Of a stretch of DNA of 64,000 nucleotides, positions 1 to 8,241 are shown one piece after another. Source of the DNA: JBCCGG01 sp039029395 (GTDB taxonomy: Bacteria; Pseudomonadota; Alphaproteobacteria; Kiloniellales; JAKSDN01); NCBI GenBank assembly GCA_039029395.1, contig JBCCGG010000009.1, forward strand, positions 76,700 to 140,699. Reading direction: 5' to 3'. The notes under the pieces are model-generated. The model had not been told where the DNA came from, did no database searches, and was given only the letters and a program-made list of their open reading frames with translations. Position 1 is the first letter of the stretch; every line of letters begins with the position of its first letter. The position numbers and the translations under genes are program-made.

Positions 1-609
1 GGCAGCTTCGCCCACAGCCAGCACCTGGAGAGCGCGGAGCTGGTCATCGTCGAGGCCCTGGTGCACGGCCTCAATGGGCTCGGCGTCAGCGCGCCGGCCT
101 TCGGCTTGATGGCTGCCTGCGCCACCCTTTCGCCCGGCCCGAGCGGTCACGGGGGCGACCCGGCAGCCGCGGACCTGGCCAATCTGCAGCGCCGTATGCG
201 CTACCTGAAGACCCTGCTCAATCTGGGCTCGGCCGTCCTGGTGCTGGGCATCCTGCACCTGGTCGTGTGGATCCGCTGGCCGGCCGCCCTGATCCCAGAT
301 CCCGCCGTGGCGCGCCAGATCCTCGGACTCTCGACAGCGCTCGGCCTCTATTGGGGGGCGGCCTTCACGCTGCTGATCGTCGCCTTCTACGTGCCCGCCT
401 CCTTCGTCATCAGCCGGCGCGCCCAGGCGGTGCTGGCGCGCATGCCGGGCGAGGCAGGCGCCCCGGACGTCCAGAGCTGGATGGCCTCCATGGGCCTTTC
501 GATCGCGCCGGCCCAGCAGCTCCCGCAGATCGCCGCCATGATGGCGCCGCTCCTGGCCGGGCCGGTCGGGACCCTCCTGAACGACCTGGTTAGCCCTTTG
601 AGCGGTTAG
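1..609 (+). CDS. Partial membrane protein of unknown function (5' end outside window)
   Basis: The reading frame is already open at base 1 and runs to a TAG at 607-609, so the true start lies upstream of the window; the GTG at 61 is only the first start-like codon inside it. Two hydrophobic segments are visible, one around LLNLGSAVLVLGILHLVVW and one around GLYWGAAFTLLIVAFYVP, separated by a short polar stretch, followed by a roughly 60-residue polar and alanine-rich tail. The predicted topology is two transmembrane helices with a cytoplasmic or periplasmic tail. I do not recognise the family. The stop overlaps the stop of the convergent peroxiredoxin gene by a few bases. Confidence 0.6.
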   Translation, partial: GSFAHSQHLESAELVIVEALVHGLNGLGVSAPAFGLMAACATLSPGPSGHGGDPAAADLANLQRRMRYLKTLLNLGSAVLVLGILHLVVWIRWPAALIPDPAVARQILGLSTALGLYWGAAFTLLIVAFYVPASFVISRRAQAVLARMPGEAGAPDVQSWMASMGLSIAPAQQLPQIAAMMAPLLAGPVGTLLNDLVSPLSG

Positions 610-1091
610 AGCGAGGCCAGCACGTTCTCGGCGCTCGAGACGTCCATGCCGCCGGGATCGTCCTCGATGACGAGAGATTTGACCACGCCGTCGTCGACCA
701 CCATGGCGTAGCGCTGGGAGCGCACGCCCAGGCCCCGGGCCGAGAGGTCGAGGTCCATGCCGATGGACTTGGTCAGCTCGCCGCTGCCGTCGCCCAGCAT
801 GAGGATCTGGTCGCCGGTGCCCTGGTCCTTGGCCCAGGCGCCCATGACGAAGGCGTCGTTGACCGAGACGCAGCCGATCGAATCGATACCCTTGGCCCTA
901 AGCGCGTCCGCATTGTTCAGGAAGCTGGGCACGTGCTGGGCCGAGCAGGTCGGGGTGAAGGCGCCAGGCAAGCCGAACAGCACGACCTTCTTGCCGCCTA
1001 GGAGCTCGTCCGTGGTGATCGCCGCCGGGCCATCGCCGGTCATGTGGTAGAGGGTGTTGTTCGGAATCCGCTCGCCAACCGAAATCGTCAT
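606..1091 (-). CDS. Peroxiredoxin, Prx5/AhpC-TSA type
   Basis: A 161-aa thioredoxin-fold peroxidase that should reduce hydrogen peroxide and alkyl hydroperoxides in the cytoplasm with a thiol donor. The peroxidatic cysteine sits in PGAFTPTCSAQHVPSF, the signature of the Prx5 (hybrid peroxiredoxin-glutaredoxin) subfamily, and the conserved arginine lies in LGVRSQRYAMVVDDG near the C-terminus. The frame is open upstream to 1241, but the start at 1091 is chosen because it begins with the family-typical MTISVGERIP and has GGGGA eight bases upstream. Length matches the family. It is convergent with the partial membrane protein. The family assignment is firm; the physiological reductant is not visible. 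Confidence 0.93.
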   Translation of the reverse strand: MTISVGERIPNNTLYHMTGDGPAAITTDELLGGKKVVLFGLPGAFTPTCSAQHVPSFLNNADALRAKGIDSIGCVSVNDAFVMGAWAKDQGTGDQILMLGDGSGELTKSIGMDLDLSARGLGVRSQRYAMVVDDGVVKSLVIEDDPGGMDVSSAENVLASL

Positions 1092-1191
1092 CTTGATCGT
1101 CCCCATCTGTTCTGAGTGGCCCAGGCCGCCTGGCTTGGAATGGGCGGCAGAATAGGCAGGCGCGGGGAGGCGCGCAATGGGGACAGTCGCC

Positions 1192-1350
1192 CTACTTCTT
1201 GGCCCAAGAGCCCTCGAAGCGGTTGAACTCTTCAAACTCACGGCGCAGGCGGCTCTTGTGGCTTTGGCGGAACCAATAGATCGCCGCCATGAAGGCCGCG
1301 ATCGCCACCACGGTCATGGTCGCCGCCCAAAGTGCCGTATAGGAATCCAT
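1192..1350 (-). CDS. Small single-pass membrane protein (52 aa)
   Basis: A short gene lying between the peroxiredoxin and DsbD genes on the same strand. The translation begins MDSYTALWAATMTVVAIAAF, giving one clear transmembrane helix (about residues 7-27), followed by a basic stretch with SHKSRLRREFEEFNRF and ending in WAKK. The start has a strong GGAGGG Shine-Dalgarno five bases upstream (about 1356-1361). No stop interrupts it and the charge layout (basic residues right after the helix) is what a real inner-membrane peptide shows. I do not recognise a named family. It could serve as an accessory subunit of the neighbouring redox proteins, but that is a guess from position only. Confidence 0.65.
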   Translation of the reverse strand: MDSYTALWAATMTVVAIAAFMAAIYWFRQSHKSRLRREFEEFNRFEGSWAKK

Positions 1351-1436
1351 CTACAGACCCTCCAAAGGAATGAAGGGGTTCTAGCACCCGCCCGAGGCAG
1401 CCGCCTGTGAGGAGAGTCACACGGTCTTGAGATTCT

Positions 1437-3557
1437 TCAGTCGCTGGCCGCGATCCGATCCTGGCCGGCCTGGTCCAAGGCCTTGAGCACCCGCTCCCTG
1501 GTCAGAAGCTCCGGCAGGGTGGCGCCGTCGGGCGCGCCGGGGCCGTAGACCGCGTTGAACGGGATGCCATAGCGCCCGAATGAGGTGAGATAGGCCGTGA
1601 TCGCCGGATCGGGCGAGGTCCAGTCGCCACGCATGCGCACCACGTCCGGCCCGTCCAGGCGCTCCGACACGTCACGGGTATCGAGCACCAGGGCCTTGTT
1701 GGCCTTGCAGGTCAGGCACCAGTCGGCGGTGACGTCGACAAAGACGGTCTTGCCCTCGGCCACCAGGCGGCCGATCTCGGCTTGGTCCAGGGGCAGCCAG
1801 GCCGCCTCTTCGCTGGCAATGGGCGCCCTGGCGAACCCTGCTGGCACCGCCAGACTGGCGACCGCCAGAACGGCGACCATGGCGGCCACCGCCGGACTCG
1901 CCAGGCGCTTGCCGAACGCGAGCACCGCGCCGATCGCCAGCAAGAGCGCACCGGCGCCCAGCGCGGCCGTCGTGCCCACTTGGTTCGCCAGCACCCAGAG
2001 CAGCCAAAGGGCGGTCGCAACGAGCGCCAAACCCAGCACCCGGCGCAGCCAGACCATCCAGGCGCCCGGCTTGGGCAGGCGGGTCGCCAGGCCGGGCGCT
2101 GCGGCGACCAGGAGGTAGGGCAGGGCGAGGCCGACGCCGAGCGCCAGGAAGATCAGCACGATCTCGAAGGGTCCACGGGCCAGCGCGAAACCCACCGCGG
2201 TGCCGAGGAAGGGCGCCGAGCAGGGCGTCGCCAAGAGCGTCGCAAAAGCGCCGGTCGCGAAGTGCCCGCCCAAGCCGCCACGCTCCTTGCCGGCCGCTTC
2301 GCCCAGGAAGCCGGGCAGGTGGATCTCGAAGAGGCCCAGCAGGTTGAAGGCGAAGAGGCTGACCACCAGGGCCATGCCGGCCAAGAACAGGGGCTGCTGG
2401 AACTGGATGCCCCAGCCGACCGCCATGCCGCTCGCCTTGAGCGCGATCAAGACCCCGGCGAGCACCAGGAACGAGGCCAGGATGCCGGCCGCCGAGGCCA
2501 GGAAGCCGGCGCGCACCGCCGATTTCTCCTGGCCCGCCTTGCTGACCACCGAGAGCAGCTTGATCGAGAGCACCGGCAGAACACAGGGCATGAGGTTGAG
2601 GATCAAGCCGCCCAAGACCGCCAGGCCCAAGATCGCCAGCAGGCTGTTCCAATCGCTCCCGGCCGGCCCCGCGACGGTGGCACCGGCGGCGGCGTCGTAG
2701 CGGGTGACGATCTCCTGCTCCATGCCGCGCCGGCCGTCGGTCAGGGTCAGAGTCAGGCGCTTGCCCTCGACAACCCCTTCGGCCAGGGCATTGCGGCTGG
2801 TCGCCAGGCTGAGGGTCGCCAGCTTGCCGTCCTCGGCCAGGGTTACCTCGGGCTTGGCGAACTCGAAGCCCTGCGGCCCCTCGACCAGCAGATCGGGGCC
2901 GGCGAAGGGAATGGTGGAACGGGCCGTGACCTCCAAGCGGGGATCCTCTCCGGCCTCGCGCAAGACCGCTTGCTCAAGCGAGAGTCCGACCGCCTGGCCG
3001 TCGCCGGGCACCAGGTCCCGGGCCTCGTCGATCAGGAAAGCGTCGATCGAACGGTCGCCCGGCCCGGCCGGCAGGTCGAGGCGCAGCACCCCGTCGTGGG
3101 GCACGCAGATCTCCTCGCACACCAGATAGGTTAGCTTGGCCTCGAGGCGCGCCGGCTCGCCAGGGCGCTCGAGCTCGAGCGCGATCGGCAGCACCACCTC
3201 GTCCTTGTAGCCGAAGGTCTCGAGCCCGAAGAGGGTGAAGCGCTCGGGCACCGGCCAATCGATCCGGGCGCCCGCGACGTTGTCCGAGGCGCTCCAGTCG
3301 AGCGCCGGCGGGAAGCCGGCCGCGCCCGGGCTGCGCCAATAGATCTTCCAGCCGGGCGCCAACTGAAAGCGCAGCCCGGCGTCCAGAGTGTTGCTATGCG
3401 AGATACTATCCTGGCCGGTAATGAATTGGACCTTTGCGTGATCGTGGTCGAGCCAGGGGGAAGCCGCCGCGCGTGCCTCGCCGGCGCCGCCCAGCCAGGC
3501 AAGCGCCGCGCCCAAAAGGGCGCCGGCCAAGACGGGGAGTGCGGATCGTGCGATCAT
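1437..3557 (-). CDS. dsbD: Thiol:disulfide interchange protein DsbD family
   Basis: A 706-aa inner-membrane reductase that moves electrons from cytoplasmic thioredoxin across the membrane to periplasmic thiol partners. The start at 3557 gives a signal peptide (MIARSALPVLAGALLGAALA...ARA). Residues about 35-290 form the periplasmic DsbD-alpha-like domain, containing the pair CEEIC. The central part (about 305-575) is a run of hydrophobic helices with LNLMPCVLPVLSIKLL and TPCSAPFLGTAVGFA, whose two cysteines are the membrane redox pair. The C-terminal thioredoxin-like domain holds the active site DWCLTCK. All domains of the family are present and the length is normal for the long DsbD/ScsB-like form. 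It is divergent from the AlgH gene. Confidence 0.92.
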   Translation of the reverse strand: MIARSALPVLAGALLGAALAWLGGAGEARAAASPWLDHDHAKVQFITGQDSISHSNTLDAGLRFQLAPGWKIYWRSPGAAGFPPALDWSASDNVAGARIDWPVPERFTLFGLETFGYKDEVVLPIALELERPGEPARLEAKLTYLVCEEICVPHDGVLRLDLPAGPGDRSIDAFLIDEARDLVPGDGQAVGLSLEQAVLREAGEDPRLEVTARSTIPFAGPDLLVEGPQGFEFAKPEVTLAEDGKLATLSLATSRNALAEGVVEGKRLTLTLTDGRRGMEQEIVTRYDAAAGATVAGPAGSDWNSLLAILGLAVLGGLILNLMPCVLPVLSIKLLSVVSKAGQEKSAVRAGFLASAAGILASFLVLAGVLIALKASGMAVGWGIQFQQPLFLAGMALVVSLFAFNLLGLFEIHLPGFLGEAAGKERGGLGGHFATGAFATLLATPCSAPFLGTAVGFALARGPFEIVLIFLALGVGLALPYLLVAAAPGLATRLPKPGAWMVWLRRVLGLALVATALWLLWVLANQVGTTAALGAGALLLAIGAVLAFGKRLASPAVAAMVAVLAVASLAVPAGFARAPIASEEAAWLPLDQAEIGRLVAEGKTVFVDVTADWCLTCKANKALVLDTRDVSERLDGPDVVRMRGDWTSPDPAITAYLTSFGRYGIPFNAVYGPGAPDGATLPELLTRERVLKALDQAGQDRIAASD

Positions 3558-3654
3558 CGGGCGTTGCGGCCTTGTTTGTCGGTGCGCAGGAGAATATAGG
3601 GCTGGCACGCCTACATTGCTCTAAGAAGTATACTTAAACTGCTGTGGCGAATCT

Positions 3655-3681
3655 GTCACAATAGCGTGCGGAATTTGTGAC
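3655..3681. promoter_or_regulatory. Inverted repeat in the dsbD/algH divergent promoter region
   Basis: Two perfect 7-base arms, GTCACAA (3655-3661) and TTGTGAC (3675-3681), separated by 13 bases, lie in an AT-richer stretch between the divergent dsbD and AlgH-family genes. Such a dyad is the size expected for a dimeric transcription factor. No specific regulator can be named from the sequence. Confidence 0.35.
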
Positions 3682-3743
3682 CAGAGCCCACATGATACGC
3701 AAGTCGTGGTATCCTAAGATCCGTGGTAAAAGGCAGGTAAAGC

Positions 3744-4361
3744 ATGTCCGGTGACAACCCCGAGGATCCAAAGCTCTCGTCGCGGGCCGACCCGTCGCAG
3801 CACGAGGAGGGCTATTTGACCGGACAGTTGATCGTCGCCATGCCGACCATGATGGACCCACGCTTCGCGCGCACGGTGATCTATCTCTGCGCCCACAACA
3901 AGGACGCCGCCATGGGCCTGGTGGTCAACCGGCTGATTGGCTCGCTGACCTTCCCCGACCTGCTCGAGCAGCTCGGAATCGAGGGCCATCAGGCCGACAA
4001 GGACATTCGGGTGCACTTCGGCGGACCGGTCGAATCGGGCCGCGGCTTCGTGCTGCATTCCGGCGACTACCAGCAAGAGGGCACCCTGCAGGTCGATCCC
4101 AAGGTCTCCCTGACCGCCACGGTCGACATCCTGCGCGACATGGCCGACGGCCGCGGGCCACAGCGCAGCCTGCTCGCGCTCGGCTATGCCGGCTGGGGCG
4201 AGGGCCAGCTCGACGCCGAGATCCAGGCCAACGCCTGGCTCCACGTGGATGCCGACGACGATCTGGTGTTCGACGCCGATCTGGACGGCAAGTGGGAGCG
4301 CGCCCTTAACAAGCTCGGCATCGAGCTCTCCATGCTGTCCGGCGACGCCGGCCACGCCTAG
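3744..4361 (+). CDS. YqgE/AlgH family protein
   Basis: A 205-aa soluble protein of the UPF0301 (YqgE/AlgH) family, whose biochemical role is unclear; in Pseudomonas AlgH is linked to alginate regulation. The family signature is plain: GYLTGQLIVAMPTMMDPRFA near residues 22-41, followed by TVIYLCAHNKDAAMGLVVNR, then HFGGPVESGRGFVLHSGDY and the late LALGYAGWGEGQLDAEI. The protein carries about 20 extra residues at the N-terminus before the conserved core, so the true start could be slightly downstream, but no better start codon is seen. It is convergent with the downstream acetyltransferase gene. Confidence 0.93.
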   Translation: MSGDNPEDPKLSSRADPSQHEEGYLTGQLIVAMPTMMDPRFARTVIYLCAHNKDAAMGLVVNRLIGSLTFPDLLEQLGIEGHQADKDIRVHFGGPVESGRGFVLHSGDYQQEGTLQVDPKVSLTATVDILRDMADGRGPQRSLLALGYAGWGEGQLDAEIQANAWLHVDADDDLVFDADLDGKWERALNKLGIELSMLSGDAGHA

Positions 4362-4445
4362 GCGAACTTGGCGGCGCGCAGGCGATCCGTCCTTCGGTCG
4401 GCTGGCGTCTCGAACCGAAACGTCTTGTTGATCGGCTTCTCTAGG

Positions 4446-5045
4446 TTAGCCCTTGCCCCGCTTGCGCCATTCGTCGCACAGCATGGCGAAAAGCACGTGA
4501 TCGCGCCATTGGCCGTTGATGCGCAGGTAGCGCTGGGCATAGCCTTCTTCGCGGAAGCCCATCTTGACCAACAGGCCCCGGCTGGCCGTGTTGTTGGGCA
4601 GGCAGGCCGCCTCCAGGCGGTGTAGGGCGAGGTCGTCGAAGGAGAAGTTGAGCGCCGCCACCAAGGCCTCGGTCATATGACCGCGCCGGGCATAGGCCTG
4701 CCCGGTCCAATAGCCCAGGCTGGCGCACTGGCAGACGCCGCGCCGCACATTGGAGAGGGTGACCCCGCCGACCAGCTGGTCATCGGCGCGCAAGAAGATC
4801 AGGAAGGAGTAGCCGACACCGTCGCGCCATTCCTGTGAATGGGCGCGCACCCGCCGGCGGAAGGCGCTGCCGCTCAGGGCGTCGTGGGGCCAGGTCGGCT
4901 CCCAGGGGCTCAGGAAGGCGCGGCTTTGTTCGCGCAGATCGGCCCAGGCCCGCCAGTCGCCGAGTCTGGGCGGGCGCAGGTAGATGCGCCCGGATTCCAA
5001 CTTGAGGCCGCGCTGTACGCCAGGGCCGAGGACCGGCATCCGCAT
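4446..5045 (-). CDS. GNAT acetyltransferase, RimJ/RimL type
   Basis: A 199-aa acetyl-CoA dependent N-acetyltransferase of the RimJ/RimL group, whose members acetylate protein N-termini or small amines. The fold markers are GRIYLRPPRLGDWRAWADLR at the start of the domain, a beta-strand with DQLVGGVTLSNVRRG, the acetyl-CoA pyrophosphate loop ARRGHMTEALVAAL and the C-terminal NTASRGLLVKMGFREEGYA. It follows the M16 peptidase gene on the same strand with a 16-base gap, so it is probably in the thrC-M16-GNAT operon, an arrangement that I recall as common in alphaproteobacteria. The substrate is unknown. Confidence 0.9.
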   Translation of the reverse strand: MRMPVLGPGVQRGLKLESGRIYLRPPRLGDWRAWADLREQSRAFLSPWEPTWPHDALSGSAFRRRVRAHSQEWRDGVGYSFLIFLRADDQLVGGVTLSNVRRGVCQCASLGYWTGQAYARRGHMTEALVAALNFSFDDLALHRLEAACLPNNTASRGLLVKMGFREEGYAQRYLRINGQWRDHVLFAMLCDEWRKRGKG

Positions 5046-5061
5046 GATGTGCCCCGATACC

Positions 5062-6318
5062 TCAGCTGAGGTGCGCTTCGAGGCGATCGAAGCTGGCCAC
5101 GTGGTCGAGCGGGCCGAGCGCCGCCAAACAGGGCCGGCTCGCCGTCAGGCGCCCGGTTAAGCGCGCGAGCATCGCCTCGTCGACCGCCTCGATCTTGTCG
5201 ACGATTTCCTCGACCGGCAGGGCCCGGCCGAAGGTCAGGATCTGCTGGGCCAACTGCTCGCAGCGGCAGCCGGTGCTCTCGCGGCTCATCAGCACGCTCG
5301 CCTTGAGCTGGGTCTTGGCCCGTGCCAGCTCATCGGCGCCGACATTGCCGGCGACCTTGTTGAGCTCGTCGCAGACCAGCGGGATCAGATCGGCGGCCTG
5401 GCGCGTGCCGGTTCCGGCGTAGACGCCGAACAGGCCGCCATCGCTGAAGGCCGAGACGAAGGAGTAGACCGCATAGGCCAGCCCGCGCTTCTCGCGCACC
5501 TCCTGGAACAGGCGCGACGACATGCCGCCGCCGAACAGGCTCGAGAGCACCATGGCGCCGTAGTGGTCTTGATCCCGGTAGCCGACGCCCTCGAAGCCGA
5601 GCAGCAGGTGGACCTGCTCCAGATCGCGGTTTTCCCGATACTCGCCGCCGGTGTAGGCGGCCGGCTCGAGCGCGGCCTTGCTGTCCTCGGGCAGGTGGTC
5701 GAAGGACTCTTGCACCTGGGCCACGAAGTCCTCGTGCTCGATCTTGCCGGCCGCGGCGACGACCATGCGCGAGGCGCCGTAGTGGCCAGCCATGTAGCCC
5801 TGCAGGTTCTCGCGCGCCAGGCCGGCGACGATCTCGGCGCGGCCGAGCACCGGGCGGCCAAGCGCCTGGTCGGGATAGGCGGTTTCCTGGAAGTGGTCGA
5901 AGATGATGTCGTCAGGCGTGTCGTGGGCCTGGCCGATCTCCTGCAGCACGACCTCGCGCTCGCGCGCCAGCTCATCGGCGTCGAACACGGAGTCCTGCAG
6001 GATGTCGGCGATCACGTCGAGCGCGAGGGGCGCGTCGTCGGCCAGCACCTTCGCGTAGTAGGCGGTGTTCTCGCGCCCGGTGTAGGCGTTGAGGTGGCCG
6101 CCGACCGCCTCGATCTGCTCGGCGATCTCGAGGGCCGTGCGCCGCTTGGTGCCCTTGAACGCCATATGCTCCAAGAGGTGGGCGATGCCGTTGACCTCGG
6201 GTGGCTCGTGCCGGGTGCCGACGTCGACCCAGGCACCGACCGAGACGGTCTCCACGCTCGCCACCCGGTCGCTCGCAACGGTCAGGCCGTTGGCCAGGGT
6301 GGTCAGCTGCACCGTCAT
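5062..6318 (-). CDS. M16 family zinc processing peptidase
   Basis: A 418-aa pitrilysin-family metallopeptidase related to the beta subunit of the mitochondrial processing peptidase. The inverted zinc motif HxxEH is present as HLLEH at residues 47-51, followed by MAFKGT, and the second acidic zinc ligand region lies in the segment LQDSVFDADELAREREVVLQEI split over the helix downstream. The glycine-rich loop GGGMSSRLFQEVREKRGLAY is conserved. It starts 13 bases after the thrC stop and is followed by the GNAT gene, so all three are likely cotranscribed. Predicted cytoplasmic; native substrates are not known for the bacterial homologues. Confidence 0.94.
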   Translation of the reverse strand: MTVQLTTLANGLTVASDRVASVETVSVGAWVDVGTRHEPPEVNGIAHLLEHMAFKGTKRRTALEIAEQIEAVGGHLNAYTGRENTAYYAKVLADDAPLALDVIADILQDSVFDADELAREREVVLQEIGQAHDTPDDIIFDHFQETAYPDQALGRPVLGRAEIVAGLARENLQGYMAGHYGASRMVVAAAGKIEHEDFVAQVQESFDHLPEDSKAALEPAAYTGGEYRENRDLEQVHLLLGFEGVGYRDQDHYGAMVLSSLFGGGMSSRLFQEVREKRGLAYAVYSFVSAFSDGGLFGVYAGTGTRQAADLIPLVCDELNKVAGNVGADELARAKTQLKASVLMSRESTGCRCEQLAQQILTFGRALPVEEIVDKIEAVDEAMLARLTGRLTASRPCLAALGPLDHVASFDRLEAHLS

Positions 6319-6331
6319 GTCGCTTCTCTCA

Positions 6332-7735
6332 TCATACCTTCTCGAGCGCGCGGACTCTTCTGATCTCGGCCTGAAGCGCCGCCAGATCGTTGGCCATCAC
6401 CTTAAAGCGCTCCTTGCGGCTGAACAAATCGGCCAGTCGCGGCGGCAGTTTCGGGCGCTGGCCGGTGGCCTCCTCAACCGCGTCGGGGAACTTGGCCGGA
6501 TGGGCCGTGGCGAGCGCAACGATCGGCGTGCCGGTGGCCCGCTCGGCCTTGCGCGCGGCGGCGATGCCGATCGCCGAGTGGGGGTCGATCAGCTCGCCGG
6601 TCTCTCGGTAGAGCCGGCGGATCTCGGCCAGCGTCTCCTGGTCGTCGAGCTTGAGACCGGAAAAGCCCTCGAGCGGCGCCAGATTGGGCAGCGCCGCGCG
6701 CTCGAAGCGGCCGTTCCGGCGGAAGCCCTCGAGCAGGGCCGCGACCGCGGCGCCGTCGCGCTCGGCCATGTCGAACAGCAGACGCTCGAAGTTGCTCGAG
6801 ACCTGGATGTCCATGGAGGGCGAAAGGCTGGGCTCGACCGGCGCCAGGGACATGACACCGGTCTCGAGGAAGCGGGTCAGGATATCGTTGCGGTTTGAAC
6901 CGATCACCAGGCGGTCCAAGGGCAGGCCCATCTGACCTGCGCCGTAGCCGGCGTAGACGTTGCCGAAATTGCCGGTCGGCACCGCGAAGGCGACCCGCCG
7001 CTGGGGCGCACCCAGGGCGACCGCGGCGGCGAAGTAATAGACGATCTGGACCATGACCCTGGCCCAATTGATCGAGTTGACCGCCGATAGCGAGACCTCG
7101 TCTCGGAAGGCCTCGTCGTTGAACAGGGCCTTCACCAAGTCCTGGCAGTCGTCGAAGCTGCCCTGGATCGCGAAGTTGTGCACGTTCTCCGAGGGCACCG
7201 TGGTCATCTGGCGGCGCTGAACCTCGGTGACCCGGCCCTCGGGGTGGAGCATGAAGATCTGGATGCGCGCGCGATCCCGGCAGGCCTCGATCGCCGCCGA
7301 TCCGGTGTCGCCCGAGGTCGCGCCGACGATGGTCAAGCGCTCGTTCCGGCGCGTCAGCACCTTGTCGAACAGTCGGCCGACCACTTGAAGCGCGAAGTCC
7401 TTGAAGGCCAGGGTCGGCCCGTGAAACAGCTCGAGCAGCCAGAGTTTTCGATCCAGTTGCTTCAAGGGCGCCACGGCGGCGTGGTCGAAGCTCTCGTAGG
7501 CGGCGTTCAGGATGCGCGCGAGCTCGTCGTCGCTCAGCGCCTCGCCGACGAAAGGCTTGATGACCCGTTGGCCCAGCTCCGGATAGGACAAACCATCGAG
7601 CGCGCCGATCTCGTCGGCCGATAGTCGCGGCCAGCGTTCCGGCAGGTAAAGCCCGCCGTCGCGCGCCAGACCCGACAAGAGCGCGCCTTCGAAATCCAAG
7701 ACCGGGGCCGTGCCCCGGGTCGAAATGTATTTCAT
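6332..7735 (-). CDS. thrC: Threonine synthase
   Basis: A 467-aa PLP-dependent lyase converting O-phospho-homoserine to threonine, the last step of threonine biosynthesis. It opens with the characteristic MKYISTRG, and the PLP-binding lysine is Lys112 in FHGPTLAFKDFALQ. Further family blocks are TIVGATSGDTGSAAIEA and FAVPTGNFGNVYAGYGA. The ATG at 7735 is preferred over a GTG two codons upstream because GAGGGG sits five bases before it. Length is that of the long (fungal/proteobacterial) class of threonine synthases. It leads the thrC-M16-GNAT operon. Confidence 0.96.
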   Translation of the reverse strand: MKYISTRGTAPVLDFEGALLSGLARDGGLYLPERWPRLSADEIGALDGLSYPELGQRVIKPFVGEALSDDELARILNAAYESFDHAAVAPLKQLDRKLWLLELFHGPTLAFKDFALQVVGRLFDKVLTRRNERLTIVGATSGDTGSAAIEACRDRARIQIFMLHPEGRVTEVQRRQMTTVPSENVHNFAIQGSFDDCQDLVKALFNDEAFRDEVSLSAVNSINWARVMVQIVYYFAAAVALGAPQRRVAFAVPTGNFGNVYAGYGAGQMGLPLDRLVIGSNRNDILTRFLETGVMSLAPVEPSLSPSMDIQVSSNFERLLFDMAERDGAAVAALLEGFRRNGRFERAALPNLAPLEGFSGLKLDDQETLAEIRRLYRETGELIDPHSAIGIAAARKAERATGTPIVALATAHPAKFPDAVEEATGQRPKLPPRLADLFSRKERFKVMANDLAALQAEIRRVRALEKV

Positions 7736-7800
7736 TCCCACCCCTCGCTCGCGCGGCCTGCTACTCTAAACGGCCCGGGGCGGGCCCGGCAAGCCGGCGG

Positions 7801-8241
7801 CTAGGAGAAGGTCACCTGGCCGATCCAGGTGCGTTGGCGGCGCGCCAGGCGGCTCTCGGTGGTCTCGCCCTCGAAATCGGCGGGCGACCGGTCCAACTCC
7901 GCGGGATCGACGTCCTCGAAGGTGTTGACGTTGACCACGGCATGGGTGCGGCCGTCGATCTCGCCGGTGATGACCGGTACCACGCCGCACTCTCGGCAGA
8001 TGTGGAAGTCCGCGGTCTTGGTGCCGAAACGGTAGCGCTTGACCTTGTCAGGGTCGGCGATCTCGACCGAAAGCCGGCCCTCGGGATGGGAGGTATAGAC
8101 CCCGCCGTGCTTGCGGCAGAAGCCGCAGCCGCAGGCGCGTACCGGGATCAGGCCCGAGCCGCCCGGCCAGACGAAATCGAAACGGATCGCGCCACAATAG
8201 CAACCTCCGGTGATCGGGCGCCCGTCGCTCGAAGCGTTCAT
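7801..8241 (-). CDS. GFA-fold (CENP-V/GFA) zinc protein 1
   Basis: A 146-aa protein of the GFA superfamily (glutathione-dependent formaldehyde-activating enzyme and CENP-V fold). The zinc-binding cysteines are visible as GGCYCGAIRF near the N-terminus, CGCGFCRKHGG at about residues 37-47 and HICRECGVVP at about 81-90. Members of this fold often have no proven formaldehyde activity, so substrate is left open. GGAGG lies upstream of the ATG at 8241. It sits upstream of thrC on the same strand with a gap of about 65 bases. A second, distant member of the same fold is found at 39487-39894. Confidence 0.88.
   Translation of the reverse strand: MNASSDGRPITGGCYCGAIRFDFVWPGGSGLIPVRACGCGFCRKHGGVYTSHPEGRLSVEIADPDKVKRYRFGTKTADFHICRECGVVPVITGEIDGRTHAVVNVNTFEDVDPAELDRSPADFEGETTESRLARRQRTWIGQVTFS

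Noticed and set aside
1177..1420. Two overlapping frames on opposite strands around 1177-1420
   Set aside because: They are by-products of the real 52-aa gene at 1192-1350; compositions rich in Gly/His/Arg and no ribosome site.
1782..3134. 450-residue plus-strand frame inside dsbD
   Set aside because: Gln/Arg/His-rich, low-complexity shadow of the dsbD coding strand in high-GC DNA.
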